A stretch of DNA of 64,000 nucleotides. Origin: Caryophanales bacterium UBA5603 (GTDB taxonomy: Bacteria > Bacillota_I > Bacilli_A > Izemoplasmatales > Hujiaoplasmataceae). Of this stretch, positions 34,075 to 42,598 are shown one piece after another. Numbering within the stretch: the stretch's first letter is position 1; every line of letters starts with the position of its first letter. The notes beneath the pieces are model-generated. The model was given only the letters and a program-made list of their open reading frames with translations, had not been told where the DNA came from and made no database searches. A program made the position numbers and the translations under genes. The DNA lies in contig DILB01000005.1 in assembly GCA_002424815.1 (NCBI GenBank), positions 1-64,000 of the forward strand, read 5' to 3'.

Positions 34075-34770
34075 ATGAAAAAAGCAGATTTTATCTGGAT
34101 AAGTATCATAGTTATTATTTCTTCGTTGTTTGTAATCCCTGATACAAGATTATTTCTGTTGCTTTGGACGGATCGATATCCTTATTTGATGGGGTTTATT
34201 AAAACCGCTTTATTAGCCTCAATGGGTGAAATCATGGCAATTCGAATCCAAATAGGAAACTATCAAATTGATCGAACAACATGGATGAAGTTCTTTGTTT
34301 GGGGAATGTTAGGTTTATTGTTTGTTATGACTTTTCAATTGTTTTCATCTGGGGTTGCTTCGCTCCAAGATACGGGTTTACTACCTTCAATCGAAGGCGG
34401 TTTTAATTCAATACTACTAAAAGCATTTTTAACCAGCTTGTTAATGAATGTTTTATTTGCGCCAACCTTTATGATTCTTCATCGTCTGACGGATCAATAT
34501 ATTACGCTTGGAAAAGGACGCTTGCGTCAAATTAAGAAAGTCCGTTTATTGACCGTATTAGAACAAATCGATTGGCATTTTTTCTTTCGTTTTGTCCTTT
34601 TTAAAACGATTCCTTTGTTTTGGATTCCCGCGCATACGGTGACATTCTTGTTACCAGAAAATTATCGGGTGTTGATGGCCGCGTATCTTTCCATTGCCCT
34701 TGGAATCATATTGTCATTTTCAAAGAAAAAAAGTCGTCTTAAAAATAATGAAGAATCTAATCATGAGTAA
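34075..34770 (+). CDS. Membrane protein of unknown function (Mpv17-like C-terminus)
   Basis: A 231-residue protein with four to five membrane helices and a basic tail. The segment FKTIPLFWIPAHTVTFLLPENYRVLMAAYLSIALGI vaguely resembles the Mpv17/PMP22 C-terminal signature, but the similarity is from memory and weak. A TTG at 34063 gives a longer reading frame overlapping the previous gene; GAGG at 34065-34068 is spaced 6 nt from the ATG at 34075, which is preferred. It is probably cotranscribed with the DUF1576-type gene and followed by a terminator at 34809. No function is assigned. Confidence 0.6.
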   Translation: MKKADFIWISIIVIISSLFVIPDTRLFLLLWTDRYPYLMGFIKTALLASMGEIMAIRIQIGNYQIDRTTWMKFFVWGMLGLLFVMTFQLFSSGVASLQDTGLLPSIEGGFNSILLKAFLTSLLMNVLFAPTFMILHRLTDQYITLGKGRLRQIKKVRLLTVLEQIDWHFFFRFVLFKTIPLFWIPAHTVTFLLPENYRVLMAAYLSIALGIILSFSKKKSRLKNNEESNHE

Positions 34771-34808
34771 AAAAATGTAAGAAAAGATGCTAAACGCATT
34801 TAATATTT

Positions 34809-34849
34809 CCCTTTCAAGATGTTAAAAATCATCTTCAAGGGGTTTTTTT
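34809..34849 (+). terminator. Terminator after the membrane protein pair
   Basis: Stem CCCTTTCAAGATG/CATCTTCAAGGG with one mismatch and one G-T pair, then T7. Confidence 0.85.
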
Positions 34850-34870
34850 ATGGATAAATTGGATATCCGC

Positions 34871-34900
34871 TTGAAGTTACCTTTAAGAATGTTCTATAAT
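34871..34900 (+). promoter_or_regulatory. Promoter of the lipoprotein esterase gene
   Basis: TTGAAG (34871-34876), 18 nt, TATAAT (34895-34900). Confidence 0.65.
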
Positions 34901-34931
34901 AGACTCGAAGAATGGAAGGAGAGGATCGTTG

Positions 34932-35954
34932 ATGAAGCAAAAGTCATTTTGTCGGCGCTATTTGATAGCGATATTGATGATTTTTCTCGGCTTTGCATTT
35001 CATGCATGTGGAGATAAAGTCAAACGTGGTTATATTACTGTTATCGCCGATGAAGACGGCTATCATTATGATTATTACATTCCTTCAAGTTATACTGCAC
35101 AAAAAGCGTATCCGATGTTTGTCGTTCTTCATGGCGGAACTCAAACCGCAGAAGAAATGGCAACGATGACACAAATGAATCAATTGGCAGAAACGTATCA
35201 ATTTATCGTTTTATATCCGGAACAATCGACACTTTCGAATGCTTATCGTTATTGGAATTGGTTTTTGCCTACGAACCAAACGCGTGAAAATGGAGAGCCC
35301 CTTATTATATCAGATATGATGAATACGTTAATGAGCAAGTATCGAGTTGATAAAACCAAGATATATGCGGTTGGTTTTTCAGCTGGTGCTTGTATGGCGT
35401 TGCATATGGCCATTCTTTATCCTGATATCATCTCTGGTGTGGCCATGGCTTCGGGGTTAGGTTATGGCGTTGCGATGGATGGGCAGCAAGCTTATATCGC
35501 GATGAATGGAACATTTCCATCGGTAAAAACTACCGCAGAATTGGCTTATGAAAATATGCCAGTTGAATTTAGGCGTCCTATCAAAATTTTGGTCGTTCAT
35601 GGCGATGAAGATACGCGAGTCAATCTTAAAAATGCGGATTATATTATTTCACAGATCAGTTATTTAAACGACTTGATTGACGATGGCATTGCCAATGATA
35701 GTTTTTTAGGAAAGACAGTCGATGTTGAAAATCGAATCAGTGAAGGACAGATTCCATTTTCAATCTTACGAAAGCTGAATCAAGACGATCAACTGATGTT
35801 GCTTAAAATTATTGTCAGTGGAATGCCTCATCGGTGGTCGGGTGGGGATGTTTCCAACGCCTACAGTTTTCCCGACTCAATCGATATATCTACGCTGATT
35901 ATCCGTTTTATGTTTGGCGAAGATTTGTTCGATTCAGCGGAAGAAACTGATTGA
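34932..35954 (+). CDS. PHB-depolymerase-like lipoprotein esterase
   Basis: A 340-residue alpha/beta hydrolase exported as a lipoprotein (lipobox about FAFHAC, Cys 27). The fold is of the Esterase_PHB/LpqC type: YPMFVVLHGGTQTAEEM oxyanion strand, nucleophile elbow GFSAGACM, Asp in VVHGDEDTRVN, and His in SGMPHRWSGG. Related secreted enzymes are feruloyl or acetyl xylan esterases and polyester depolymerases; substrate not predictable. TTG at 34929 precedes the ATG at 34932; AGGAGAGG spacing of 7 nt favours the ATG. It is a single gene with promoter at 34871 and terminator at 35978. Stop codon is TGA. Confidence 0.8.
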   Translation: MKQKSFCRRYLIAILMIFLGFAFHACGDKVKRGYITVIADEDGYHYDYYIPSSYTAQKAYPMFVVLHGGTQTAEEMATMTQMNQLAETYQFIVLYPEQSTLSNAYRYWNWFLPTNQTRENGEPLIISDMMNTLMSKYRVDKTKIYAVGFSAGACMALHMAILYPDIISGVAMASGLGYGVAMDGQQAYIAMNGTFPSVKTTAELAYENMPVEFRRPIKILVVHGDEDTRVNLKNADYIISQISYLNDLIDDGIANDSFLGKTVDVENRISEGQIPFSILRKLNQDDQLMLLKIIVSGMPHRWSGGDVSNAYSFPDSIDISTLIIRFMFGEDLFDSAEETD

Positions 35955-35977
35955 AAGCGTGTTATAAATATGGCTAA

Positions 35978-36012
35978 ATAAAGAGAGATTCTGCTGGGAA
36001 TCTCTCTTTTTA
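35978..36012. terminator. Bidirectional terminator between esterase and HAD genes
   Basis: A 12-bp stem AAAGAGAGATTC/GAATCTCTCTTT with A-rich and T-rich flanks; the right end overlaps the stop of the HAD gene. Confidence 0.85.
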
Positions 36013-36726
36013 ATGGATAGAATGCAGGGTTTCGATATACTTGATAAAATCATTGAAAGTACCATTTCGAAAAGTTTTGATATCATGATGATGGGTGTTA
36101 ATTAAACAATCGGTTATTAGATAGGTATCGATTCCCAGTTTAGCTGCGGCCATATCTTCTTTTGCATCGTTGCCAACCATCAAACACTCTGAAGCTTGGA
36201 GATTTAAGGCGTTTAGGATATTTTGATAGTAATGAAGTGAGGGCTTAGTTGCGGTACTATTATCATAAGTAGTAATCAGAATGAAGTCGTCTTTTTGTAA
36301 GCCCGCCCATTGAATTCTTTTCTCTGTCGCAATCGGCGGAAAAAGTGGATTGGTTGCTAAAACGAGTTGATATCCTTTCTGTTTGAGAATATCAATGGCT
36401 TGACGTGCGAGCGGTTGGATTTGAGAAGAAGCTTGAACCAAATCAAATTTTTCTTCATAAAAAGCTTGAAACTGTTTTTTTATCAAAGGGTCATCTAAAT
36501 TCATGCTCGTCTTAAACGATTCCCAAAATACCGTTTCATTCGTCGAAGGGCCTTGGTTCATACGCATCTTTTCAGTTCCATTGAGGACCGCATCAATCAG
36601 TTTAAGGTGATTGTATCCTAAGGATGCAAAATATCGACCCATTTCACCAAAATATAATCGCAAAAATGGTTGTTCATCGATGGGTAATAATGTTCCATCT
36701 AAATCAAATAAAATCGTTTTAATCAT
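36010..36726 (-). CDS. HAD family hydrolase
   Basis: A 238-residue haloacid dehalogenase-like phosphatase. Motif I is FDLDGTL (nucleophile and acid Asp), motif II LVLATNP (Thr/Ser), motif III Lys in TKPSLHYYQ, and motif IV GNDAKEDMAAA. A helical cap domain occupies about 20-90. It dephosphorylates a small metabolite in the cytoplasm; the substrate is not predictable. The minus strand shows GGAGG 5 nt before the ATG at 36726; the ORF's earlier ATG at 36738 contains that site and is rejected. Confidence 0.85.
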   Translation of the reverse strand: MIKTILFDLDGTLLPIDEQPFLRLYFGEMGRYFASLGYNHLKLIDAVLNGTEKMRMNQGPSTNETVFWESFKTSMNLDDPLIKKQFQAFYEEKFDLVQASSQIQPLARQAIDILKQKGYQLVLATNPLFPPIATEKRIQWAGLQKDDFILITTYDNSTATKPSLHYYQNILNALNLQASECLMVGNDAKEDMAAAKLGIDTYLITDCLINTHHHDIKTFRNGTFNDFIKYIETLHSIH

Positions 36727-36795
36727 CGCGTCCTCCATGGAAATTATGCGTCATTATATCAAGTTATTTTAGATTTGTCAATTTTAATGGGTCCA

Positions 36796-36825
36796 TTGAA
36801 ATTGCTTAATATCTTATGCTACAAT
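36796..36825 (+). promoter_or_regulatory. Promoter of the 36849 membrane protein gene
   Basis: TTGAAA (36796-36801), 18 nt, TACAAT (36820-36825) with a TGC extension. Confidence 0.6.
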
Positions 36826-36848
36826 GATAATGGATTAAGGGAGGCACC

Positions 36849-37244
36849 ATGAAAAGAATTTTAAAAGATTTATTGATTGGATTATTAATTATTGTCATTA
36901 TCAATGTGATTCAACTAGGCATTACATTGTTTTTCCAAAACCCTAATATTGATGATTTGGCTGTTCGTTCTCATTATGTTAATATGATGTTTTTAATCGC
37001 GTCCATCCCTTCAGGATTATTGCTATTTATTATAACCTATTTTCGTAAACCAAAAACAAAAATGGAATCCGCTCAAATCGCGTTACTTTGGACATTCATG
37101 TTTCTAATGAGTTATTTTTTAATCGGAATAAATAATGACACATTAAATTTAATCTTTGGTCAAATCGGATTTTATGTCCTTGGGTTTGCCATTTTTTTAG
37201 GTTCATTTTTATATTCCGTTGTCTATAAACGCCCATCAATCTAA
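36849..37244 (+). CDS. Small four-helix membrane protein, unknown
   Basis: A 131-residue protein with four predicted membrane helices (about 7-29, 45-64, 75-97, 103-125) and basic loops (RKPKTK between helices 2 and 3). No family was recognised. GGGAGGCACC precedes the ATG and there is a convincing promoter, so the gene is probably real. It converges on the rhodanese lipoprotein gene, with a shared terminator between them. No function is assigned. Confidence 0.6.
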   Translation: MKRILKDLLIGLLIIVIINVIQLGITLFFQNPNIDDLAVRSHYVNMMFLIASIPSGLLLFIITYFRKPKTKMESAQIALLWTFMFLMSYFLIGINNDTLNLIFGQIGFYVLGFAIFLGSFLYSVVYKRPSI

Positions 37245-37250
37245 AAAAAT

Positions 37251-37280
37251 AAGGATTCGTCAGGTGACAAATCCTTTTTA
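37251..37280. terminator. Bidirectional terminator between 36849 and the rhodanese gene
   Basis: Stem AAGGATT-c-GTCA/TGAC-a-AATCCTT with T-run on the right and A-run on the left. Confidence 0.8.
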
Positions 37281-37282
37281 AT

Positions 37283-37678
37283 TTAACTTGAGATGGTACC
37301 ATAAGGCCAATTAATAATGCCGCCCATATCATAAAGATTGCCATAACCCATTTGATATAACTGTAGGACCGCTTGTGCACTGCGGTTTCCGCTTCGACAA
37401 TAAATAATATAAATTGCGAACTTATCTTTCATAATTTTAGAGGCTTGGGAGGATATTGTATCGAGCGGTAATAAAATCGCCCCTTCAATGTGCGCTTCAT
37501 CGTATTCACTTTTCGTTCGAACATCAATTAAAATAATCGATGAATCGCGATCCATCATCGATTTTCCTGTGGAAGCAGAAATGGTAATGGGTGCATTCAA
37601 TTCGGTGTTTGCTTGAGCTGTTCCACCACAGGCAACCATGGTTAAACTCAATAAGAAGATCATAATGATTTTTTTCAT
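37283..37678 (-). CDS. Rhodanese-like lipoprotein
   Basis: A 131-residue exported lipoprotein (lipobox TMVAC, Cys about 17) with a single rhodanese domain. The domain starts at ILIDVRTKSEYDEAHIEGAILLPLD and the active-site loop is C-R-S-G-N-R, giving a catalytic cysteine. It sits outside the membrane and may handle sulfane sulfur or redox partners; the substrate is unknown. The minus strand GAGG lies 8 nt before the ATG at 37678; an upstream GTG at 37687 overlaps this site and is rejected. Confidence 0.88.
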   Translation of the reverse strand: MKKIIMIFLLSLTMVACGGTAQANTELNAPITISASTGKSMMDRDSSIILIDVRTKSEYDEAHIEGAILLPLDTISSQASKIMKDKFAIYIIYCRSGNRSAQAVLQLYQMGYGNLYDMGGIINWPYGTISS

Positions 37679-37804
37679 GAGTATCACCTCGTGAAGCGAT
37701 TATAACATGACTTTATTCAATCATTCAACCCTTTTGCTTTTTTGATAAATCATAAAAGAGCTTGAAACCTTCATCACCACTCTAAAAGTTGTTTGGCATC
37801 CAAA

Positions 37805-37833
37805 TTGATGTGAGACCGTGTGTGTGTTATAAT
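37805..37833 (+). promoter_or_regulatory. Promoter of the riboflavin-like operon
   Basis: TTGATG (37805-37810), 17 nt, TATAAT (37828-37833) with a TGT extension. The leader would be only about 37 nt, too short for an FMN riboswitch. Confidence 0.7.
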
Positions 37834-37876
37834 GAGATGAAATCATCCTAAAGTAGGATTAAAGAAGGTGACTTCG

Positions 37877-38962
37877 ATGGATCAAAGAAACTGGATGGAA
37901 AAAGCGATTGAGGTTGCCCAAACTTCAGGTAGAAAGACGCCAGGGATACCTTTTATGAGTATGCTATATGTCAAAGGCGATGATTTAATTGCGACATGGA
38001 ATAACAGTCTTCATCCTGAATGTCATTTATTCTTTCAGAATTTACCGATAGGATCGGGCGGAACGTTATTTTTTCCTTATGAACCGACTAAAATCTCAGA
38101 AATGATGTTATGGATTCTCAAGAGTGAAATAAATCAAATATTTATTAGTGTTCTCAATACCGATACTCCCTTAGAATTTGTACAGTGGGCCCAGGAGAAT
38201 AAAATTGCGGTTGAATATCAGTTTTTAAAAGGTCTTGGTGAAAGATTGAATGAAATCCATTTATTTAATCGACAAGCAGATATACCTTTTATAACTCTGA
38301 GTTTTGGCATGTCTCTCGATGGGAAAATTGCGACAAGAACCGGCGATTCAAAATATATTTCTGGCAATGAATCAAGGCAATTTGTTCATCATTTAAGACA
38401 TACACATCAATCGATTTTAGTGGGTATCAATACCATCTTGATTGATCATCCCAAACTCACAACCAGACTCAATGATTTTCAGGGTGTTGATCCTATTCGA
38501 ATCATCTTGGATTCAACTTTAAAAATTGACCTTGAAGAACCTCTCCTTCATCAAAACTCCTCGGCTTTGACTTATATTGTCACACATAGTTCAAGTGATT
38601 CAATAAAAAAACAAAAATTATTAAGAAACGGTGTCAAAATCATTGAGATGAGCGGTCCAAAATCACCGCTTGATCTTCATCAAGTATTAGCGCATCTTAA
38701 ATCAATAGGCATCGAATCTATTCTTGTAGAAGGCGGTAGTACAATCCATTTTTCATTTATAAAAGCACGATATTTCAATCGTCTTTACGCGACAATATCT
38801 CCAATTATTATCGGTGGAGAAACAGCGAAATCCGCTGTTGGCGGAGAAGGGTTTGAAACTTTAAAAGCAGCCACAAAATTAAAGTTCATCGAATGGAAAC
38901 AATGGGGCGATGATGTGATTGTTGAAGCCGTCCATCCATCTGTTCAGAAAGAAGAGGATTAA
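37877..38962 (+). CDS. RibD-like protein: intact reductase domain, degenerate deaminase domain
   Basis: A 361-residue protein aligned by eye to bifunctional RibD. The C-terminal reductase (about 137-355) is well kept: PFITLSFGMSLDGKIAT, GDSKYISG, SILVGINTILIDHPKLTTR, ILVEGGSTIH. The N-terminal deaminase domain (about 1-125) is not: the HAE zinc/proton-shuttle motif reads HPE (46-48), and the two zinc cysteines of P-C-x(6-8)-P-P-C are gone (E69-P70-T71 in their place). It should therefore reduce the ribosylamino-pyrimidine but not deaminate it. GTG at 37868 overlaps the ribosome binding site AAGAAGG, so ATG 37877 is chosen. A RibBA-like gene follows after 3 bp. This could be riboflavin synthesis with the deaminase elsewhere, or a different pyrimidine or flavin-like product. 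Confidence 0.8.
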   Translation: MDQRNWMEKAIEVAQTSGRKTPGIPFMSMLYVKGDDLIATWNNSLHPECHLFFQNLPIGSGGTLFFPYEPTKISEMMLWILKSEINQIFISVLNTDTPLEFVQWAQENKIAVEYQFLKGLGERLNEIHLFNRQADIPFITLSFGMSLDGKIATRTGDSKYISGNESRQFVHHLRHTHQSILVGINTILIDHPKLTTRLNDFQGVDPIRIILDSTLKIDLEEPLLHQNSSALTYIVTHSSSDSIKKQKLLRNGVKIIEMSGPKSPLDLHQVLAHLKSIGIESILVEGGSTIHFSFIKARYFNRLYATISPIIIGGETAKSAVGGEGFETLKAATKLKFIEWKQWGDDVIVEAVHPSVQKEED

Positions 38963-38965
38963 AAT

Positions 38966-40162
38966 ATGATAAAATATATCACCATTGAAGAAGCATTAAT
39001 TGATTTGAAAAAAGGACAAAAAATTATTGTTGTTGATGATGAGGGACTCGATAATGAGTGTCATTATATTGCTGCTGCAAAAGCAGTCATCGATCATGGA
39101 TTATTAACATCTTTTTGTCCTTATCAAACAATCCCAACCATCGTATTAGGTTATGAAAAATACGGATTAATCACAGGTGTTAAAAAAAATATTAACTTTG
39201 AATATGATGAAGATTTTGTTAACCTCAGCGCGCGAAATCAAGAATTAGCTTCATCTGCTTTCTTGTTGGAGGCCACTCTACAAGCATTATTAAATAAAGA
39301 TGCCACCGTCGATAACTTCCGACAAGGTGGCGAATTTCAAGTGCTCTCAACCCGTCAGGGTGGCATTTTAAAACGAGCTGCCCCTGCAGAAGCGATTATC
39401 GATCTTTGTTGGTTAGCCAATCAACCGCCTGTTGGGTTACTCTATTCATTAGTTGATGACGATGGACGATCAGTCAGTGTGGAATCACTCGCGCATTCAA
39501 AAGAAACATATCCATTATTTAAAATATCAGATTTGATTTATAATCGTCGTCAAACTGATGTTCTCATTGAGCGCGTCGCTGAAGCTAAAATGCCTACGAA
39601 ATATGGTGATTTTATGATGGTCGGATTTATCAATAAACTCAATGGTGAACATCATGTCGCTTTAGTCAAAGGCGATGTTACCTCTGATGAACCCGTGCTA
39701 ATTCGCGTTCATTCTGAATGTTTGACGGGCGATTCTTTTGGCTCACAACGCTGTGATTGCGGCGAACAATTGCACACCGCCATGCGTCGTATTGAAAAAG
39801 TCGGCCGAGGAATTATTCTTTATATGCGACAAGAAGGCCGTGGCATTGGCCTCATTAACAAGATTAGGGCTTATGCGCTTCAAGATCAGGGCCTTGATAC
39901 TGTTGAAGCAAATATTGCACTAGGTTTTCCTGATGATCTTCGCGATTACGGAATTGGGGCGCAAATGTTGGTTGCTTTAGGTGTAAAACGCATGAATTTA
40001 ATGACGAATAATCCCAAAAAAATCCATGGTCTTTCTGGATATGGCATTGAGATTGTCAATCGTGTAAAAATTCAGCTAAACCATAACGAACGCAACGAAT
40101 TTTACATGCGCACAAAAAAAGATAAGATGGGTCATATTCTTGATTTTAAGAAACAAAAATAA
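38966..40162 (+). CDS. RibBA-like protein: intact GTP cyclohydrolase II, degenerate DHBP synthase domain
   Basis: A 398-residue two-domain protein. The C-terminal GTP cyclohydrolase II domain (about 205-395) has all signature parts: zinc ligands C252, C263, C265, the MRQEGRGIGL loop, DLRDYGIGAQ and LMTNNPKK. It should open GTP to 2,5-diamino-6-ribosylamino-pyrimidinone phosphate and formate. The N-terminal DHBP synthase domain (1-200) keeps the fold (IIVVDDE, GGILKRA) but has lost active-site residues: R-E-N-E-G-D reads L-D-N-E-C-H (28-33), the G-H-T-E-A histidine is Pro140, and RPGH reads RQGG. Dihydroxybutanone phosphate synthesis is thus unlikely. Its product is exactly the substrate of the reductase encoded upstream. 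No ribE or ribH is next to it. Confidence 0.82.
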   Translation: MIKYITIEEALIDLKKGQKIIVVDDEGLDNECHYIAAAKAVIDHGLLTSFCPYQTIPTIVLGYEKYGLITGVKKNINFEYDEDFVNLSARNQELASSAFLLEATLQALLNKDATVDNFRQGGEFQVLSTRQGGILKRAAPAEAIIDLCWLANQPPVGLLYSLVDDDGRSVSVESLAHSKETYPLFKISDLIYNRRQTDVLIERVAEAKMPTKYGDFMMVGFINKLNGEHHVALVKGDVTSDEPVLIRVHSECLTGDSFGSQRCDCGEQLHTAMRRIEKVGRGIILYMRQEGRGIGLINKIRAYALQDQGLDTVEANIALGFPDDLRDYGIGAQMLVALGVKRMNLMTNNPKKIHGLSGYGIEIVNRVKIQLNHNERNEFYMRTKKDKMGHILDFKKQK

Positions 40163-40192
40163 TAGACTATCCTTAAAAAAGAGTATCAATGA

Positions 40193-40224
40193 AGCCGGAC
40201 CATTTGCTTAATGTCCGGTTTTTA
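40193..40224 (+). terminator. Terminator after the riboflavin-like operon
   Basis: Stem CCGGAC-ATT/AAT-GTCCGG with one bulged C, followed by T5. Confidence 0.8.
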
Positions 40225-40329
40225 TAATCACAGAATACACACATCTTAGGTCTATGATGGATATAGTTTATCTCGTTTAATAATGAATTTAAAAAGGTTA
40301 AATAAATATTATATTTTTTGGTTTATTGG

Positions 40330-40338
40330 TGATATAAT
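40330..40338 (+). promoter_or_regulatory. Extended -10 promoter of the NfeD-flotillin operon
   Basis: TGATATAAT. The longer ORF start at 40351 would give a leader of only a few nucleotides, which supports the later ATG at 40387. Confidence 0.55.
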
Positions 40339-40386
40339 TATTTTAGATTAATGATTCAAACAATTTATTTTGAAGGGATGATCAAT

Positions 40387-40989
40387 ATGTCTTGGTGGGA
40401 TTCACTTAGTAATCTTCAACAAATTTTGTTTGTTTTGGCAACTTCTGCGACGGTTGTCATGATTATTTTTTTAATTTTGATGTTAATCGGTGGCGATGGC
40501 GCTGATTCTTTTGAAGGCGATGTCGATGTTGATGGAGACATCAGTGGTGGCGACCTCTTTAACGACGAGCCGCTTTCAGCATTCAGCGGTTTAAGAATTC
40601 TATCTATAAGAGGGGTTTTGGCTTTTATCGCTGTTGGCGCATGGACCGCGTATGGATTCGTTGGATTTTTGACGCCTTGGTTATCCATTGCTTTGGGTGT
40701 CATTGCTGGAATCATCGCAGCCTATTTATTAGCAGTGGCGTTTCGTGCTTCCTTAAAGCTTGAATCAACCGGTAACATCGATTACCATAACGCGATTGGT
40801 AAAAGTGGCAACGTTTATATTAAAGTCCCAAAATTGCATTCTGGAATTGGGAAAGTAACACTAACCTTACAAGAACGTTTTATAGAAGTCGATGCCATAA
40901 CACATGAAGACATTGATTTATTAACCGGAACGGCCATCGAAGTGGTTGGTTTAGAAAATGAAACGACGCTCATCGTCAAAAAAAAGTAG
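40387..40989 (+). CDS. NfeD-like membrane protein (YuaF type)
   Basis: A 200-residue protein. One N-terminal membrane helix (about 13-34) is followed by a strongly acidic linker (GDGADSFEGDVDVDGDISGGD), two more helices (about 72-122) and a C-terminal OB-fold (about 135-200) with IGKSGNVYIKVP and TAIEVVGLENETTLIV. This is the layout of NfeD proteins of the YuaF kind, which always accompany a flotillin. It would help organise ordered membrane microdomains. GAAGGG precedes the ATG at 40387; upstream ATGs at 40351 and 40378 are poorly placed. The flotillin gene follows after 37 bp. Confidence 0.82.
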   Translation: MSWWDSLSNLQQILFVLATSATVVMIIFLILMLIGGDGADSFEGDVDVDGDISGGDLFNDEPLSAFSGLRILSIRGVLAFIAVGAWTAYGFVGFLTPWLSIALGVIAGIIAAYLLAVAFRASLKLESTGNIDYHNAIGKSGNVYIKVPKLHSGIGKVTLTLQERFIEVDAITHEDIDLLTGTAIEVVGLENETTLIVKKK

Positions 40990-41026
40990 AATTTCAGAAT
41001 TAAAAAATAGATAAAGGAGATTATAT

Positions 41027-42469
41027 ATGAATATTATTTTTTTAGCAGCACAAGACTGGGCAGGTTTACTGATTGCCTTGTTCGTTATTTTGTTTTCCGT
41101 CTTAGTCTTTATTGTTTCCCGTATTAAAAAATGTCCCGCAGATAAAATTATGGTCGTTTATGGTAAAGTCGGTAGTAACGTCGATGGCACTAATAAATCA
41201 GCGAATTGTATCCACGGTGGGGCAAAATTCATCTATCCATTTGTTCAAGCTTATTCTTTTTTAGATTTAACACCGATTTCAATCAGTGTTGATCTTAAAA
41301 ATGCACTTTCTAGGCAAAATATCCGTATCGATGTTCCTTCCCGTTTTACCGTTGGTATTTCCACCGAAGCTGGAATTATGCAAAATGCTGCAGAACGCTT
41401 ACTTGGCCTTCAATCTAATGAAATTCAAGAACTTGCCAAAGATATTATTTTTGGTCAGTTGCGTTTAATCATCGCCACGATGGATATTGAAGAAATCAAC
41501 ACCGACAGAGATAAATTTCTTGAAGCGGTCTCACGCAACGTTGAAACCGAACTCAAAAAAATAGGATTACGCTTAATCAACGTCAATGTGACAGATATCA
41601 ATGATGAATCAGGTTATATTCAAGCTTTAGGTAAAGAAGCAGCGGCTAAAGCCATCAATGATGCTAAAAAAGCCGTCGCAGAAATGAACCGCGATGGATC
41701 CATTGGTGAAGCAAATGCAGTGAGAGATCAACGTATTCAAGTCGCTAGTGCCAACTCAACCGCCATTAAAGGCGAAGACGAATCCCTTGGATTAATTTCT
41801 CAATCCAACGCTTCTCGTCGTGAGATTGAAGCTGAAGCATTAAGAAGAGCTATGACCGCCGAAAAAATTGCGGCTGCGAAAGCCTTAGAAGATGCCTATA
41901 TCGCGGAACAAAGTGCTGAATTAGCACGTGCAAGTCGTGAAAAAGCCACTTTAGAAGCGGATGTTATCGTAAAAACGGAAATTGAGAAACAAAGACGCGT
42001 TTTACAAGCTGAAGCTGAGGCGGAAGAAATTCGCAGAAAAGCTCGAGGCGAAGCCGATGGAATCTATTCCAAAATGGAAGCTCAAGGCCGTGGTATGCTC
42101 GAAATCTTATCTAAACAAGCATCCGGGTTCCAAGATCTTGTTAAAGCGGCAGGCAATAATCCTGATGCTGCAATCAAGATGTTAATAGCTGATAAACTCG
42201 AAGCTTTAGTTAAAATTCAAGTTGAAGCCATCAAGAATCTGAAGTTTGATAAGATAACAGTATGGGATAATGGTTCTTCAAAAGACGGATCCTCAACCGC
42301 TAATTTTGCTTCATCTTTAATGAAATCCATTCCACCCATGAATGATTTGTTCAAAATGGCAGGAATGGATTTACCAAAATATTTGGGTGAAGATTTCAAA
42401 CCCATCGTTGATTTAAACCCTGAAATCAAATCAGAATCACCCGTAGAAACACCGAAAGCCAAAAAATAA
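41027..42469 (+). CDS. floT: Flotillin-like SPFH protein
   Basis: A 480-residue membrane-attached scaffold protein. A single N-terminal hydrophobic segment (about 10-32) is followed by an SPFH/PHB domain (about 40-225) and a long Ala/Glu/Arg-rich coiled-coil region (about 230-350; repeats such as AEAEAEEIRRKARGEAD) and a C-terminal tail. It corresponds to Bacillus FloT/YuaG and oligomerises in the membrane to organise lipid domains together with the NfeD-like protein encoded upstream. GGAGATTATAT provides the ribosome binding site. A terminator follows at 42479. Confidence 0.9.
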   Translation: MNIIFLAAQDWAGLLIALFVILFSVLVFIVSRIKKCPADKIMVVYGKVGSNVDGTNKSANCIHGGAKFIYPFVQAYSFLDLTPISISVDLKNALSRQNIRIDVPSRFTVGISTEAGIMQNAAERLLGLQSNEIQELAKDIIFGQLRLIIATMDIEEINTDRDKFLEAVSRNVETELKKIGLRLINVNVTDINDESGYIQALGKEAAAKAINDAKKAVAEMNRDGSIGEANAVRDQRIQVASANSTAIKGEDESLGLISQSNASRREIEAEALRRAMTAEKIAAAKALEDAYIAEQSAELARASREKATLEADVIVKTEIEKQRRVLQAEAEAEEIRRKARGEADGIYSKMEAQGRGMLEILSKQASGFQDLVKAAGNNPDAAIKMLIADKLEALVKIQVEAIKNLKFDKITVWDNGSSKDGSSTANFASSLMKSIPPMNDLFKMAGMDLPKYLGEDFKPIVDLNPEIKSESPVETPKAKK

Positions 42470-42478
42470 AGAAATATT

Positions 42479-42508
42479 TAACGCTTCCTTTGGGGGCGTT
42501 ATTTTTTT
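42479..42508 (+). terminator. Terminator after the flotillin gene
   Basis: Stem TAACGC/GCGTTA around an 11-nt loop, followed by a T-tract. Confidence 0.75.
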
Positions 42509-42540
42509 AAGTGAGCAAAAAAGCATATTTATTTTATCTG

Positions 42541-42549
42541 TGGTATAAT
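42541..42549 (+). promoter_or_regulatory. Extended -10 promoter of the second MATE gene
   Basis: TGGTATAAT upstream of the second MATE gene. No convincing -35. Confidence 0.5.
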
Positions 42550-42598
42550 ATAAAATTGACCGCAAATTGCGTGGAAACAATCTCTTGAAAGGTAATCG

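Noticed and set aside
35953..35966. cre-like TGAAAGCGTGTTAT
   Set aside because: It has two mismatches and lies between a stop codon and a terminator, so it cannot control a gene start.
37834..37876. FMN riboswitch before the riboflavin-like operon
   Set aside because: The leader is only about 37 nt and has none of the conserved RFN segments.
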